A stretch of DNA of 64,000 nucleotides from Geofilum rubicundum JCM 15548 (lineage in GTDB: Bacteria > Bacteroidota > Bacteroidia > Bacteroidales > Marinilabiliaceae): contig NZ_BAZW01000010.1 of the NCBI RefSeq assembly GCF_000974365.1, positions 29,060-93,059 on the forward strand. The letters are read 5' to 3'. Every line of letters begins with the position of its first letter. Position 1 is the first letter of the stretch. The notes under the pieces were generated by a model that saw nothing but the letters and a program-made list of their open reading frames with translations, made no database searches and was not told the origin of the DNA. Made by a program: the position numbers and the translations under genes. Shown here in pieces: positions 1 through 10,319 of the stretch.

Positions 1-130
1 AAAGTATGAAAATCTGGTAGATTTGGTGATTGATGGCGGGTATGGCGACAATGAAGCCTCCACCATCGTGGATTGTACCCAATATCCCTTTGAAATTATC
101 CGGCAGGGAAAAGGGGATCTGGAGCTTTGA
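1..130 (+). CDS. tsaC: Sua5/YciO/YrdC-family threonylcarbamoyl-AMP synthase, C-terminal end (partial)
   Basis: The window opens inside this gene. Reading from base 2 gives 42 residues ending at the TGA at 128-130. They include the run STIVDCTQYP and the ending RQGKGDLEL, which match the C-terminus of YrdC/Sua5-domain proteins, where a PSTIV(D) motif precedes the last strands and an R-x-GxG tail. Members make the threonylcarbamoyl-adenylate used for the t6A37 modification of ANN-decoding tRNAs. Only about the last fifth of a ~200-residue protein is present, so paralogous assignments such as YciO cannot be excluded. The gene converges with trkA on the other strand, and nothing recognisable lies in the 161 bases between the two stops. 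Confidence 0.7.
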   Translation, partial: KYENLVDLVIDGGYGDNEASTIVDCTQYPFEIIRQGKGDLEL

Positions 131-291
131 TTTGATTCAAAACTTTTTTCCGGATCGAGGTCGGAATGCTTCTACGATTGAAGCGGCCAACAGCACACAA
201 ACCTATGATCGATGCCTTTTAATTCAACCGATTAGATATGTGTCCATTGACTCCGTCGATTTTCGGTTCGCGAAATTAGTGGATTGAATAT

Positions 292-1631
292 TTACAAAAA
301 CATCTTCTCAACCTTTTTAATGCCTGAAGGCAAGGCAAACACAACCACCCGGTCGTTGGGCTGAATACGTGTGTCTCCGTTGGGTATGATTACTTCCTTG
401 CCACGGATGACACCCCCGATGTTCATGTCTCTGGGCAGGTCCAGATCCCGCAGGTGCCTTTGGTAATTTTGGCGCCTTCCTGGGTGATGAGTTCCAGCAC
501 GTCGGCATCGGTGGCTGTTAGACATTTGACATAGGATACATTGGCCTTGAAGGTGTGTCGGAAAATGTAGCTGGCAGCAATCAGTTTTTTGTTGATGATG
601 GTGCCTATCCCGATGTTCTCAGCCAAATCGATGTAATCCATGTTTTCGACTTCTGCCACCGTTTTTTTGACACCCATCTTTTTGGCCAGTTGACAGGCCA
701 GAATATTGACTTCCGAGTTGCCGGTTACGGCTACAAAAGCGTCTGTTTTGCCAATGCCTTCGTCCTTTAATAAATCAAGGTTGCGGCCGTCTCCATTGAT
801 AACCAGAGTGTTCTCGAGAAAGTCTGCCAGACGGGCACTCTTTTCCCGATTGATTTCAATGAGTTTTATATGATACTGATACTCCAGTTCTTTGGCCACT
901 TTTTTCCCGATGCGGCTTCCTCCCAATATCATGACGTTCCGGACATCGTATTGTACTTTGCCTGCGTCTGACAGTAATTGTGCGGCACCGCTTTTGGTGG
1001 TGACCACGTAGGCCAAATCGTTGTGCTCAAACATATCTTTGCCACGTGGAATGATTGTTTTGCCGTCCCGGTTGATGGCTACCGTAAAGTATTCGTTGGT
1101 GGTGTGCAGTGCAGATGCCTGTGACAGGGTTAAGCCGACAATAGGGGCGTTATTTCTGATTTTAACCGCATAAAGGAGTAGTTGTCCACCACTGAATTCA
1201 AACATCTGTCGGATGCCGACCTGCTTGAGCGATGCCATGATCTCACGAGCCCCTAAATGCTCAGGGTAAATCATTTCGTCCACACCCAACTGCCTGAAAT
1301 ACTCTTTGTTTTCTACTTGCAGATATTCCTGGTTGTTGATGCGGGCAAAGGTCTTTTTGGCGCCCAACTTTTTGGCCAGCATGGCGGACAAAATACTGAC
1401 CTCCTCGTAGGGAGGTACGGCGATGAACAGATCACAGGTTTTAACCTGTGCATCTTTTAAATCACCAATGGATGTTACCGAACCTACCACGGTCATCAAA
1501 TCAAAATGCGATTCTGCTTTTCGCAGTTTACTTTCATCGTCATCCATTAATATGACGTCATGATCCTCATTACAAAAAAGCTTCGCAAGGTGATTTCCAA
1601 CTTCTCCGGCTCCGGCAATCAAAATCTTCAT
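292..1631 (-). CDS. trkA: Trk potassium uptake regulatory protein TrkA (one frame break)
   Basis: Cytoplasmic NAD-binding regulatory subunit of the Trk/Ktr K+ uptake system. The start ATG is at 1629-1631 and the N-terminus ILIAGAGEVGNHLAKLF is a Rossmann GxGxxG motif. A second TrkA-N domain begins near residue 225 (MILGGSRIGKKVAKEL), and each is followed by a TrkA-C type region, the usual ~450-residue double architecture. The frame breaks near base 457. The upstream frame reads ...QEGAKITKGT and then runs into an unrelated tail, while the next frame supplies the proper C-terminus, LRDLDLPRDMNIGGVIRG through KVEKMFL. Adding one base in the GG at 457-458 restores about 446 residues. No trkH/ktrB is in the window. 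I see no good promoter in the 87 bases up to comEC. Confidence 0.88.
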
Positions 1632-1718
1632 TTGGTTCTCTTATTTTATTAAAAAACAGTAGGCAAATTAATACAATATTATTCAAATACCATAACAAAA
1701 GGCTGTTTATCGGTGTCC

Positions 1719-3788
1719 TTATTTATATCTGTTTGAAAAAATAAAGGCCCCCTTTTCCTTAATGGAGTAAAAGGTGAGGGATGGATGGTCTGTTTCTTTT
1801 TTCCATTTCTCAACCAGAAAATGGGGGCAATTGGAGGCCGCAACAATGGTGCGGCAATTCGTTTTTTCTATTAGTTTTCGGATATCAATATTTAAGGGGC
1901 CGCCTATTATAATGGTATGGGCCTTATACGCTGCAGATGGAACAATGGTTTCCTTGCCTTTTCCGTACAGAATCAGAACACGTTCTGCGCCGAGTCGTAT
2001 TTCATGTATTTCCGGCAGTGTGTCGCCTTTGAGTGTCATGGTGTTGGATGGTTGATGGTGGTCATGGTATTGCTTTATATAGTTATTACGTGCATAATTT
2101 TTGGACGGCTGGTCCAGTCCTTCAGATTCTATGGTTAATATTTGTCCACCCAGAATGAGGTCAATCAATAGTCCTTGCCTGGTATCATAAACCACCAATT
2201 GCTCGCTATTTACTTTGTGATACCATTGAAGGTTTAAACCCCCGGCTAAAGCCAGCAGACTGACCGCAACTCCTATCCAGTATTTTCCGTTGCGCTGGAA
2301 GCAAAGCTGCCCGATCTGATGAAGGGCTATGTAACAGATGATAACCAATGGAAAGGACAGCCATAGATGTTCCAGGTAGCCATAGGGCAAGCGCTCAATG
2401 GCCAACGCCATTTCTGCCATAAAAAGTAGCAGATCGTTCAATCCACCGGCAAAAATGGTTGAAAGCAGGGGCGAGAACGAAAAGAAGAGAGTGGCTATGG
2501 CCAGGAGAAGAATGGGAGCCACCAACGGCAACAGGAGTAGATTGCTTAAAAGGAACCAGGTGGGAAAAGCGCCAAAAGTATATAAGGAAACAGGCAGGGT
2601 GGTTATTTGAGCGGCCAGCGCCACCGCTATCAGCGACCAAACATAGCGTCCAACGATAAATCGAAATTGGAGCAGTCCGTTTAGGTAGGGGTAGAAAGCG
2701 ACAATCCCCATTACGGCCAGGTGGCTGAGCCAATAGCCTACGTGAAACAGAAACAGGGGATTGATCATCAGCAACAGACTGGCTGAAACGGCCAGAGAAT
2801 TATATATGTTGGCATTTCGGTTGGTGGCCCGTCCAATGTGAATAATGGCAAACATCAGAGCGGCGCGTGAAACGGAGGGAGAAAAGCCCGTAAGGAAAGC
2901 AAAGGATAACAAAAAAACTAAAGATAGAAGAATGCTGATGACGTTGGATGGTTTAAAGAAGAGGGACAATACACTTCCCAATAACATGTAAAGAATACCA
3001 ACATGCAGGCCGGATACCGCCAACAGGTGAATGGCCCCACTTTTAATAAAACTGTCTTGTGTTTCACGGTCCATTCCGGAACGGTCGCCTAACAGCAAGG
3101 CCTGGACGATGACCAAAGCAGGTTCTGAAATGCCACTGCTTCGAAAAATGGCGAGACATTTGTTTCGGATAAGGGCTGGAAGAAAACGGAAATTAAAATT
3201 TTTGGATGGTTCTAATAAAATCTCATTGGATTTTAGAAAGGCCTGACCGAAAAAACCATTGCGTTGAAGGAACTGCCCATAATCAAAGGCATCCGGATTG
3301 GTTGTTGTGGGCAAAGGGCGAATGACACCTTTAAAATGGAGCCGGTCTCCTTCCCTGGGATGCGCATCAAGGGGGCCCTGGATCATTAATAATAATTGGT
3401 CGTTCACCCTCAAAGGGGTGGATTGCTGAAAGGCTTCGGGTTGCAGGGTGATGCGGATGCGGTCTTCCTCTCTGAATTCTATAGATTTGATGATTCCGAC
3501 CCCCTGGGTCACTATAGGGCTTGAAATTGCTTTGGGGGTTTGATGCTGTGACAGAAGGAAGCCGCTCAGCGTAAAGAGGGATCCCAAGGCTAATCCCGGT
3601 ACCCATCTCAGGTGATATTTGGAACGCCAATACCGGTAGTAGATGAATAGTAAAACGGTAGCCCCGGAGAAGAGAACAATGGTTGTCTTGAGGGGGTAGG
3701 AAGTAGGGTTGGTGTATTGTTGCAACAATATACCAAGCACTAAAAACAGAAATATTCTGAAAAAGGGAATGCGATGAAATGGGATCAT
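1719..3788 (-). CDS. comEC: ComEC/Rec2-family DNA uptake channel protein
   Basis: Predicted inner-membrane channel for single-stranded DNA in natural transformation. The 689-residue protein begins with three hydrophobic segments, then has the soluble DUF4131-type region (about residues 85-190, with GDRLHFKGVIRPLP and NPDAFDYGQFLQRNG). The Competence domain core follows: ALLLGDRSGMD and GAIHLLAVSGLHVGIL near residues 230-265, then many membrane helices to about residue 510. The C-terminal ~150 residues lack a clear HxHxDH metallo-beta-lactamase motif, as is common in the shorter Bacteroidota ComEC proteins. It is transcribed in the same direction as trkA. A separate multi-HhH (ComEA-like) gene lies at 48.0 kb, but other competence genes are not visible here. 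Confidence 0.9.
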   Translation of the reverse strand: MIPFHRIPFFRIFLFLVLGILLQQYTNPTSYPLKTTIVLFSGATVLLFIYYRYWRSKYHLRWVPGLALGSLFTLSGFLLSQHQTPKAISSPIVTQGVGIIKSIEFREEDRIRITLQPEAFQQSTPLRVNDQLLLMIQGPLDAHPREGDRLHFKGVIRPLPTTTNPDAFDYGQFLQRNGFFGQAFLKSNEILLEPSKNFNFRFLPALIRNKCLAIFRSSGISEPALVIVQALLLGDRSGMDRETQDSFIKSGAIHLLAVSGLHVGILYMLLGSVLSLFFKPSNVISILLSLVFLLSFAFLTGFSPSVSRAALMFAIIHIGRATNRNANIYNSLAVSASLLLMINPLFLFHVGYWLSHLAVMGIVAFYPYLNGLLQFRFIVGRYVWSLIAVALAAQITTLPVSLYTFGAFPTWFLLSNLLLLPLVAPILLLAIATLFFSFSPLLSTIFAGGLNDLLLFMAEMALAIERLPYGYLEHLWLSFPLVIICYIALHQIGQLCFQRNGKYWIGVAVSLLALAGGLNLQWYHKVNSEQLVVYDTRQGLLIDLILGGQILTIESEGLDQPSKNYARNNYIKQYHDHHQPSNTMTLKGDTLPEIHEIRLGAERVLILYGKGKETIVPSAAYKAHTIIIGGPLNIDIRKLIEKTNCRTIVAASNCPHFLVEKWKKETDHPSLTFYSIKEKGAFIFSNRYK

Positions 3789-3954
3789 GGGTTAAGGTTA
3801 TTTTGCGCATAAATGCAAAATAAATATAATTTATGAATAATACAAGATTTAATATTTGACCAACTTCCTAAAAGCGATGATTAAACCTAAGCAAAAACCC
3901 ATCATATATCACAAGGTAATTATTAAATTGCAGTCTATTTAAAAGCGTTCTAAA

Positions 3955-4737
3955 ATGAAGTCAACTATCAAGATTTATTTGCTATCCATTGTTGGGGTTT
4001 TTTCAGTCATGTCCTGTGTTCCGCTAAAGGAATCTATCTATTTACAAGGGGATATGGCCATTAATTTGGAAGATCTGGAAGGTCAGTATAAAATCGATAA
4101 AGCGGATTATCTGGTCAAGCCCAATGATCTTCTTTATATTCGTGTGACCAGTCTGGACGATCGTTCATCGGCCTTTTTAAATAATGAATCCGGTTATAAT
4201 GCCATGGCGGGTAATGCAATGTCAGCCAGTTTGTTGGGTTATCGTGTGGGTTTGGATGGTGCCATCGATTATCCTTTTTTGGGAAAAATTTACGTGGCGG
4301 GTCTTTCTTTGCAGGAGGTGGCAGAAAAAGTGGAATTGGCCGCCAGTAAATTCATTGATCAGAGTGGGGCCATTGTAAAGCTTTTGAACGACCATGTGAC
4401 GGTTATGGGTGAAGTTAAAAGTCCCGGGCGATTCCTGATGAACAGTGAAGAGATATCCATTCTTGAAGCCGTTGCTCTTTCAGGGGATATGACGGATTTT
4501 GCCAACCGGAAAAGGATTCGGCTCATTCGCAAGGATGGTGAAACGCCGCAGATGATCGTCATTGATACAACAGATGAAAAGATTATGTTTTCGCCCTATT
4601 TTTATTTGAAACCCGGCGATATTGTTTATGTGGAACCACGTCGATTAAAGCAATGGAACCTCACAGCGATTCCCCTTGGTCTAGCTATGAGCGTGGTGAG
4701 TGCCTCCATTCTGGTTTATTCATTGATGCTGAGGTAA
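3955..4737 (+). CDS. Polysaccharide biosynthesis/export lipoprotein (Wza-like, Poly_export + SLBB)
   Basis: Outer-membrane polysaccharide export protein. The N-terminus MKSTIKIYLLSIVGVFSVMSC is a lipoprotein signal with the acylated Cys at about residue 21. A Poly_export domain follows (DYLVKPNDLLYIRVTSLDD, about residues 50-135), then an SLBB-type segment (VTVMGEVKSPGRFLMNSEEISILEAVALSGD). A C-terminal hydrophobic helix (residues ~235-255) is typical of the short ~260-residue Bacteroidota version. The Wzc-like gene starts 27 bases downstream, so the two are almost certainly co-transcribed and form the export complex. Glycosyltransferases, Wzx and Wzy are not adjacent. The 166 bases upstream carry no exact -7 element that I can find. 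Confidence 0.88.
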   Translation: MKSTIKIYLLSIVGVFSVMSCVPLKESIYLQGDMAINLEDLEGQYKIDKADYLVKPNDLLYIRVTSLDDRSSAFLNNESGYNAMAGNAMSASLLGYRVGLDGAIDYPFLGKIYVAGLSLQEVAEKVELAASKFIDQSGAIVKLLNDHVTVMGEVKSPGRFLMNSEEISILEAVALSGDMTDFANRKRIRLIRKDGETPQMIVIDTTDEKIMFSPYFYLKPGDIVYVEPRRLKQWNLTAIPLGLAMSVVSASILVYSLMLR

Positions 4738-4764
4738 GAATTAATTATGTAATTTTTTTTCGAT

Positions 4765-7106
4765 ATGAAGAATTTTGAAGAAGTTGAACAGGAAAAAACT
4801 TTGGATGTCAAGAAGTTGCTCTACAGGTCCTTACGGTATTGGTACTATTTTCCCATATTTCTCTTTATAGCATCGTTTGTTGCGATTGCTTTGTATCAAA
4901 CAACCACTCCCATGCACCAAATCAGCATCCAGTTGCTGATTTCTGATGGACAAGAAACAGCGGGTGCCATGAATGTCGGAGATCGGGCGCTTCCTGGTAT
5001 TTCGTTGGGAGGGACGGGCTTTCTTGAGAATCAAACCATTATTTTAACCTCACGAAAGCAAGTCGAAAAGACGCTGAGGCAACTTGATTTTGAAATTTCC
5101 TATTTTGAAAAGGAGATGTTTAAAACGCAGGAGATATATAAGAAGTCTCCCTTCAGGGTTTTAATTGATTCATCTGAGGTAAATCCTACAGGCTTGCATT
5201 TTGAAGTTGAGTTTCTGTCTAAAGAGCGGTATCGTCTTTCACTTAAAGACGGGGATTTTTCAAAGGAGTATAAGTTATTTGAAAAAGTGACACACCCTCA
5301 GTTTGCTTTCTCCATTGTGCCGGTTGAAGAAAATATCCCCGGCTCTGATTATCATGAAAAGATTTATGAATTTAGTGTCAACAGCCTGAACCAGTTGGTG
5401 GGACAATACCAATCCAAACTGGTGTTGGACCAGGTGGTGAATGGATCTTCTATTGTAGAGATATCCATTATGGAAAACAATGTTCAAAAGGGGATTGATT
5501 TCCTGAATAAGCTGGCACAAAATTCGGTGGATTATACGCTCGACAAAAAGAACAGAATTGCCCTTAATACCATTGATTTTATTGAAAAGCAGTTGGTGGG
5601 CGTAGCGACTCCTTAGGAGCAGCGGAGAACGTACTGGAAAATTTCAGGTCGGCCAACCAGGTCATGGATGTTTCGTACCAGGGACAAATGATTCTGACGC
5701 AATCTCAGGAGCTGGAAGAACAAAAATCGGCCCTATTGGCGAAATTGGACTATTACTCTTATCTGAACGATTACATTGAAAGTAACCGCGATATGCAAGA
5801 GGTAATAGTGCCGACGTCCATGGGGATTGAGGATCCGGTTCTGGGGCAGTTAATCAGTCAGCTGTCAACCCTTAACGCTGAGCGTTCTGCGTTACGATTC
5901 AATGCCACCACTGAAAACCCGAACATTACACGTATCAATGCCAGTATTGACAATCTGAAAAGCAGTATTCAGGAGTCGCTGAGCAGCGTTATTTCGGCCA
6001 CCAACCTCTCCCTGAACGATATCAACAACAGATTATATAACTTAAGTGGACAGATTCGAAAGCTGCCTGGGACCGAGCAGCGACTGCTTAACATCGAAAG
6101 AAGCCGTCAAATGAACAATGAAACCTACACTTTCTTGCTGACCAAGTTGACGGAGGCTCAATTGGCCAAGGCTGCGAATCGCCCGGATAATGAGATCGTT
6201 GAAGAGGCTATTTCCAAGGGAATGGTCGTGCCCGATCAAAAGCGGTCTGTTATGTTGGTTTTATTGCTGGGCTTGTTTTTGCCTGCTGTGGTTATATTTA
6301 TTAAGATATTCTCCAATGATAAGGTGTTGGAGACCGATGATGTAAAGGAATTTTCGGTCCTTCCCATTATTGGAGAAGTTCCCCATGAGCGGAAGAATGG
6401 AAAAGTTAGTCTGGCCAAGGCGGCCAATTCTTACAATGGTAACACCATTTTGGCGGAATCTTTTAGAAGTATTCGTACTTCACTGGGGTATTATTCCAAC
6501 CAAAAGGCCTCTAAAACCGTCTTATTTACCAGTACACTTCCGGGGGAAGGTAAGTCCTTCTGTGCCATAAACCTGGCCAAGTCCTTTGCTCAATTGAATA
6601 AAAGAACCTTGCTTATTGAGTTTGATATGCGACGTCCCTCGCTTAGCAAGCAGTCTGGGATTACCAGTAATGGTAATGGCCTGAGTGCTTTCTATACAGG
6701 TGATGCCAAGGTAGAAGACATTATCAATAAGGATTCAGAATTAGAAAATTTGCACATCATTTTTGCCGGACACATTCCGCCTAACCCTTCTGAGCTTATT
6801 GCCGGAGAGGCTACCAAAAGGCTGATGGAACAGTTGCAGGAAAAGTATGACATGATTATTATTGATACCCCACCGGTGGGGATTGTGGCGGACGCTCACT
6901 TACTCACCGAGTATGCAGATGTGAATGTGATGGTGGTGCGTCACAATGTCACTCCTAAGCCTGTTTTGAAAATGAACTTAAGGGATGAAAAAGTTAAGAA
7001 CATTCCTCATTTGAGTGTCCTGGTGAACGGCATCCCCTTCCAGCGTAAGGAGTACAGCTACAAGTACGGATATGATGCGAATAGTAAATATTTTGCGAAG
7101 AACTAA
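4765..7106 (+). CDS. Wzc-like polysaccharide co-polymerase / BY-kinase (one frame break)
   Basis: Inner-membrane polysaccharide co-polymerase fused to a bacterial tyrosine kinase, controlling chain length and export with the Wza-like partner upstream. Domains in order: N-terminal Wzz helix (residues ~30-50), a long periplasmic coiled-coil/GNVR region, a second membrane helix near residue 500, then the kinase. The kinase has Walker A STLPGEGKS around residue 590, Walker A' LIEFDMRRPS and Walker B MIIIDTPPVG. The C-terminus holds a tyrosine cluster (five Tyr in the last 20 residues), the usual autophosphorylation tail. The frame breaks at about base 5603: VGVATP-stop in one frame continues as SDSLGAAENVLENFR in the next. 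One added base gives a continuous ~780-residue protein of normal length. Confidence 0.9.
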
Positions 7107-7132
7107 TTGGGAATTCCAGAACTGATTTTTGT

Positions 7133-7163
7133 AAAAGGCGTCGACGTATTCGACGCCTTTTTT
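7133..7163 (+). terminator. Intrinsic terminator after the Wza/Wzc pair
   Basis: A perfect 12-bp stem (7133-7144 with 7150-7161), GC-rich in the middle, closes a 5-base loop and ends in a run of T. It lies 26 bases after the wzc stop, so it ends the two-gene export transcript. Confidence 0.85.
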
Positions 7164-7167
7164 ATGG

Positions 7168-7199
7168 TTTGCTCAATGCATTTCTTTTCGATATCTTTA
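7168..7199 (+). promoter_or_regulatory. Candidate Bacteroidota promoter for dapA
   Basis: TTTG at 7168-7171 is separated by 20 bases from TATCTTTA at 7192-7199. This fits the Bacteroidota -33/-7 pattern (TTTG, N19-21, TAnnTTTG) with one mismatch in the last base. It lies just after the terminator and 85 bases before the dapA start. Confidence 0.5.
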
Positions 7200-7283
7200 C
7201 ACTTCCGAATGTGGAATACCACGATTTCTTTTGCATAGTCGTGTTCACATTTTGTTTATACATTAAAGAAAATTCATAACACT

Positions 7284-8173
7284 ATGGGTATTGAGAACTT
7301 ACGCGGCTCAATCGTCGCAATAGCCACACCGTTCAAAGAGAATGGCGATCTTGATTTGGAAACATTTGATTCACTGGTAGAATGGCATGTGGAGCAGGGG
7401 ACGGATGCTATTGTCGTCTGTGGAACAACGGGTGAAACTCCGGCGCTTTCTGAGGATGAGGATGCCATTATGATTGAGAGGGCGGTTAAAAAAGTCAATG
7501 GTCGAATCCCTGTTATTGCCGGTACCGGCAGCAATTCTACTCAGGATAGTATTAAGTACTCGAAAAGAGCCATTGGATTAGGGGTGGATGCACTTTTAGT
7601 GGTTGCTCCCTATTATAACAAGCCCTCCGATAAAGGTATTTATCTGCACTTTGCCACCATTGCCAAAGCGGTGGATGCCTCCATCATTTTGTACAATGTG
7701 CCTGGTCGCACGGGAAGTAATATTTCTCCGGAGATAGCTGTTCGATTGGCCAATGATTTTAAGAATATTGTCGCCATTAAAGAAGCAGGGGGAAGTATGC
7801 CCGTCTTTGCTGAATTGCTGGCCAGGCGTCCGAAATCCTTGAAGGTTTATAGCGGGGATGATTTTCTGGCGACATCCGCCAATTTGTTGGGTGCTGATGG
7901 GTGTATTTCTGTGGTGGCCAATTTGATACCCGGAGATTTTCACCAGCTGATGATGGCTTCTTTAAATGGAGATGCTGAACAGTCCCGGGCGCTTTTTTAT
8001 AAGTATAAATCGTTGATGGAGTTGATGTTTGTTGAGTCCAATCCCATCCCTGTTAAATCGGCGTTGGCATGATGGGGAAACTGGGCGGGACTTTCCGCTT
8101 GCCTCTGTGTGAGCTGGAAGAAAACAACCAGGCTGCTTTACGTGCTGAATTGAAAAATCTGGACTTGATTTAA
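7284..8173 (+). CDS. dapA: 4-hydroxy-tetrahydrodipicolinate synthase (one frame break)
   Basis: Condenses pyruvate with aspartate semialdehyde, the first committed step of lysine/diaminopimelate synthesis, in the cytosol. The TIM-barrel sequence has the signature GTTGETPALS, the active-site Tyr in YNVPGRTG (about residue 137) and the Schiff-base Lys in VAIKEAGG (about residue 166). The reading frame stops at 8070-8072 after NPIPVKSALA. One added A there continues as MMGKLGGTFRLPL and on to ELKNLDLI, stop 8171-8173, giving 296 residues, the normal family length. Since DapA is normally essential for peptidoglycan, a real frameshift is unlikely. The gene stands alone between two terminators. Confidence 0.92.
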
Positions 8174-8231
8174 ACCCTTTTTTTAACAGGATTTCGCGTT
8201 GTTGCCAATTCTGTTCATCGCAACATTATAG

Positions 8232-8276
8232 AAGGCAGAGTGGCGGAGATCAGCTCCCCCACCCTGCCTCTTTCTT
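8232..8276 (+). terminator. Probable terminator after dapA
   Basis: An outer stem of about 10 bp with one mismatch (around 8234-8243 and 8259-8268) encloses a short GGAG/CTCC stem and is followed by a T-rich stretch. It lies 60 bases after the dapA stop. Confidence 0.45.
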
Positions 8277-8300
8277 TCCATATCATCTAAAATTTCTACT

Positions 8301-9053
8301 ATGACCGCCTTTGAAACACTTAATCGTCACCGTTCCATTCGGAAATACACCAACCAACCTGTCGGTGAGGACTTACTTAATCGAATACTGACCGCAGGCA
8401 CCAGGGCATCGACCACAGGTAATATGCAGGTTTATAGTATTGTCGTGAGCAAGGATTCGGTACGGAAAGCGGCTTTGGCGCCTGCTCACTTTAATCAGCC
8501 TTCTATAACAAACGCACCCGTGGTGCTCACTTTCTGTGCCGATTTTAACCGGTTTAATAAATGGTGCCGGCAGCGAAATGCCGAACCCGGGTATGATAAT
8601 TTCTTATCGTTTGTAACGGGGGCCATTGATGCCTTGCTGGTGGCGCAGAATGTCTGCATAGCCGCAGAGGATGAGGGTTTGGGTATTTGTTATTTTGGAA
8701 CAACGACCTATAATGCCGATAAAATTATTGAGACTTTAAATTTACCCAAGGGGGTTGTTCCCGTTACCACGGTTACTTTAGGGTTTTCGGATGAAAAGCC
8801 TGAGTTGACCGACCGCCTGCCTTTGCAGGCCGTTGTGCATGAGGAGACATACCAGGATTATTCACCGGAAGTCATTGATGCTTTATACCGGGAAAAGGAA
8901 GGGATGCCTCTTTACCAGGGCTTTGTGAAGGAGCATAATAAGGAGACCCTGGCCCAGGTGTTTACCGATGTTCGCTACAAAAAGGCGGACAATGAACATT
9001 TTTCTAAGGTTTTGCTACAGGTGCTTAAAAATCAGGGTTTTTTCCAAGACTGA
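8301..9053 (+). CDS. Nitroreductase-family protein (NfsA/FRP-like)
   Basis: FMN-dependent NAD(P)H oxidoreductase of the nitroreductase superfamily, presumably cytosolic. The start contains LNRHRSIRKYTNQPV, where the RSxRxY motif contacts the FMN phosphate. The segment TAGTRASTTGNMQVYSIVV matches the flavin-binding loop, and GLGICYFGTTTYN near residue 135 matches the second FMN-contact region. At 250 residues with a C-terminal excursion it fits the NfsA/FRP subgroup better than the shorter NfsB type. The substrate cannot be told from sequence. It is monocistronic by position. Confidence 0.85.
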   Translation: MTAFETLNRHRSIRKYTNQPVGEDLLNRILTAGTRASTTGNMQVYSIVVSKDSVRKAALAPAHFNQPSITNAPVVLTFCADFNRFNKWCRQRNAEPGYDNFLSFVTGAIDALLVAQNVCIAAEDEGLGICYFGTTTYNADKIIETLNLPKGVVPVTTVTLGFSDEKPELTDRLPLQAVVHEETYQDYSPEVIDALYREKEGMPLYQGFVKEHNKETLAQVFTDVRYKKADNEHFSKVLLQVLKNQGFFQD

Positions 9054-9108
9054 TGACGCAACCCTGAGCCGGTTTTGACATCAAACAGAAGAAACTAAAA
9101 ATGTTGTG

Positions 9109-10319
9109 ATGATGAAAAAGATATTGGCTCTCATAGGTTTTGCCTTACTCACTGCCTCTTCCTGCAGCGAAAGCGAGGTGACGGAAGTCAAGCCGGAACC
9201 GTTCACCCTTAAATCGGCTGATGTTATAGAACAAACCGATGCCTTTAACTGGAAAATATTCAAGGCCGTGAATGATCTGGCGGAGTCGGGCGATAATGTG
9301 GTGGTCTCGCCCATCAGTATAACACAGGCCTTTGGTATGGCCATCAATGGTGCAACGGGTGACAACCTGGATGAAATGTTGTCGGTGATTGGATTTACCG
9401 ACTCTGAAGGGCTCAATGAGGCTTATAAAAACATCCGTGGGGCTTTGTCCACAGCAGATCCCAAGGTGGTTATGGAAATCGCTAACTCGGCCTGGTACCG
9501 GATGATTTTTCAATAAATGAAGCGTTCTTTGATGCCTTGCGGATTTATTACGATGCGCGGGTGAGTGGTCTGGATTTTGACAATACGGCTCAAGCTAAGC
9601 AGGCCATGAACGATTGGGTGAAGGAGGCCACCAGAGGTAAGATCCCTTCCATCATTGATCAAATTGAACCATCGCATATTTTGTTTCTGATCAATACGGT
9701 TTATTTTAATGGAGAGTGGAGTTCCCGCTTTGATAAGAGCCAAACCACCGATGCACCATTTTATTTGGCCAATGGCACTTCTGTCCAGGTCAAAATGATG
9801 CAGCAGAAGGAGGAATTTCAGTATTATCAGGGTGAGGATTATTCGGCGCTTCGACTGCCCTACGGTGATCAGTCTTTTGCCATGACCCTCATTTTACCTG
9901 AGGGTTCTGGGGATGCCAATGGTCTGGTGAATGATTTGGGCAATGGTTTGTGGGAGCAGTTAGTGGAGCCTGTCACCGTGTCGGAGGTCAATGTGTATTT
10001 GCCCCGTTTTAAGGTGGAGTCTACTTATAATCTGATACCGGCTTTGCGCTCTGTTGGAATGGAACGTGCTTTTTATGATGTCAAGGGTTTTCGAAACATG
10101 GCTGATGATGACATCATCATCAGTGACGTGCGTCATAAAACTTTTATAGAGGTAGATGAAAGGGGTACAGAAGCGGCAGCGGCCACCAGTATCGGATTTG
10201 AGGTGACCAGCATGCCCATGGTTCATGAATTTCGTGTCGACCGTCCCTTTGTTTTTGTCATTTCAGAGAAGGAGACCGGCGCCATTTTGTTTACGGGAAA
10301 AATTGAAAATCCTGTATAG
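9109..10319 (+). CDS. Serpin-family protease inhibitor, lipoprotein (one frame break)
   Basis: Predicted surface or periplasmic serine/cysteine protease inhibitor. GTG, ATG and ATG codons are consecutive from 9106, and I take the first ATG. MMKKILALIGFALLTASSC is a lipoprotein signal. The fold is shown by SPISITQAFGMAINGA, IIDQIEPSHILFLINTVYFNG and the C-terminal signature FRVDRPFVFVISEKETG. The hinge of the reactive loop, GTEAAAAT, is the small-residue pattern of inhibitory serpins. Counting from it puts the scissile P1-P1' bond near T-S in FEVTSMP. The frame breaks at about 9501: AWYRMIFQ-stop should read AWYRNDFSINEAFFDALRIYYD, and one added base repairs it to about 400 residues, normal for a serpin. 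Confidence 0.9.

Noticed and set aside
30..287. Open frame of 85 codons at the left edge
   Set aside because: The first 100 bases are better explained by the tsaC-type C-terminus in another frame, and the remainder has no recognisable content.
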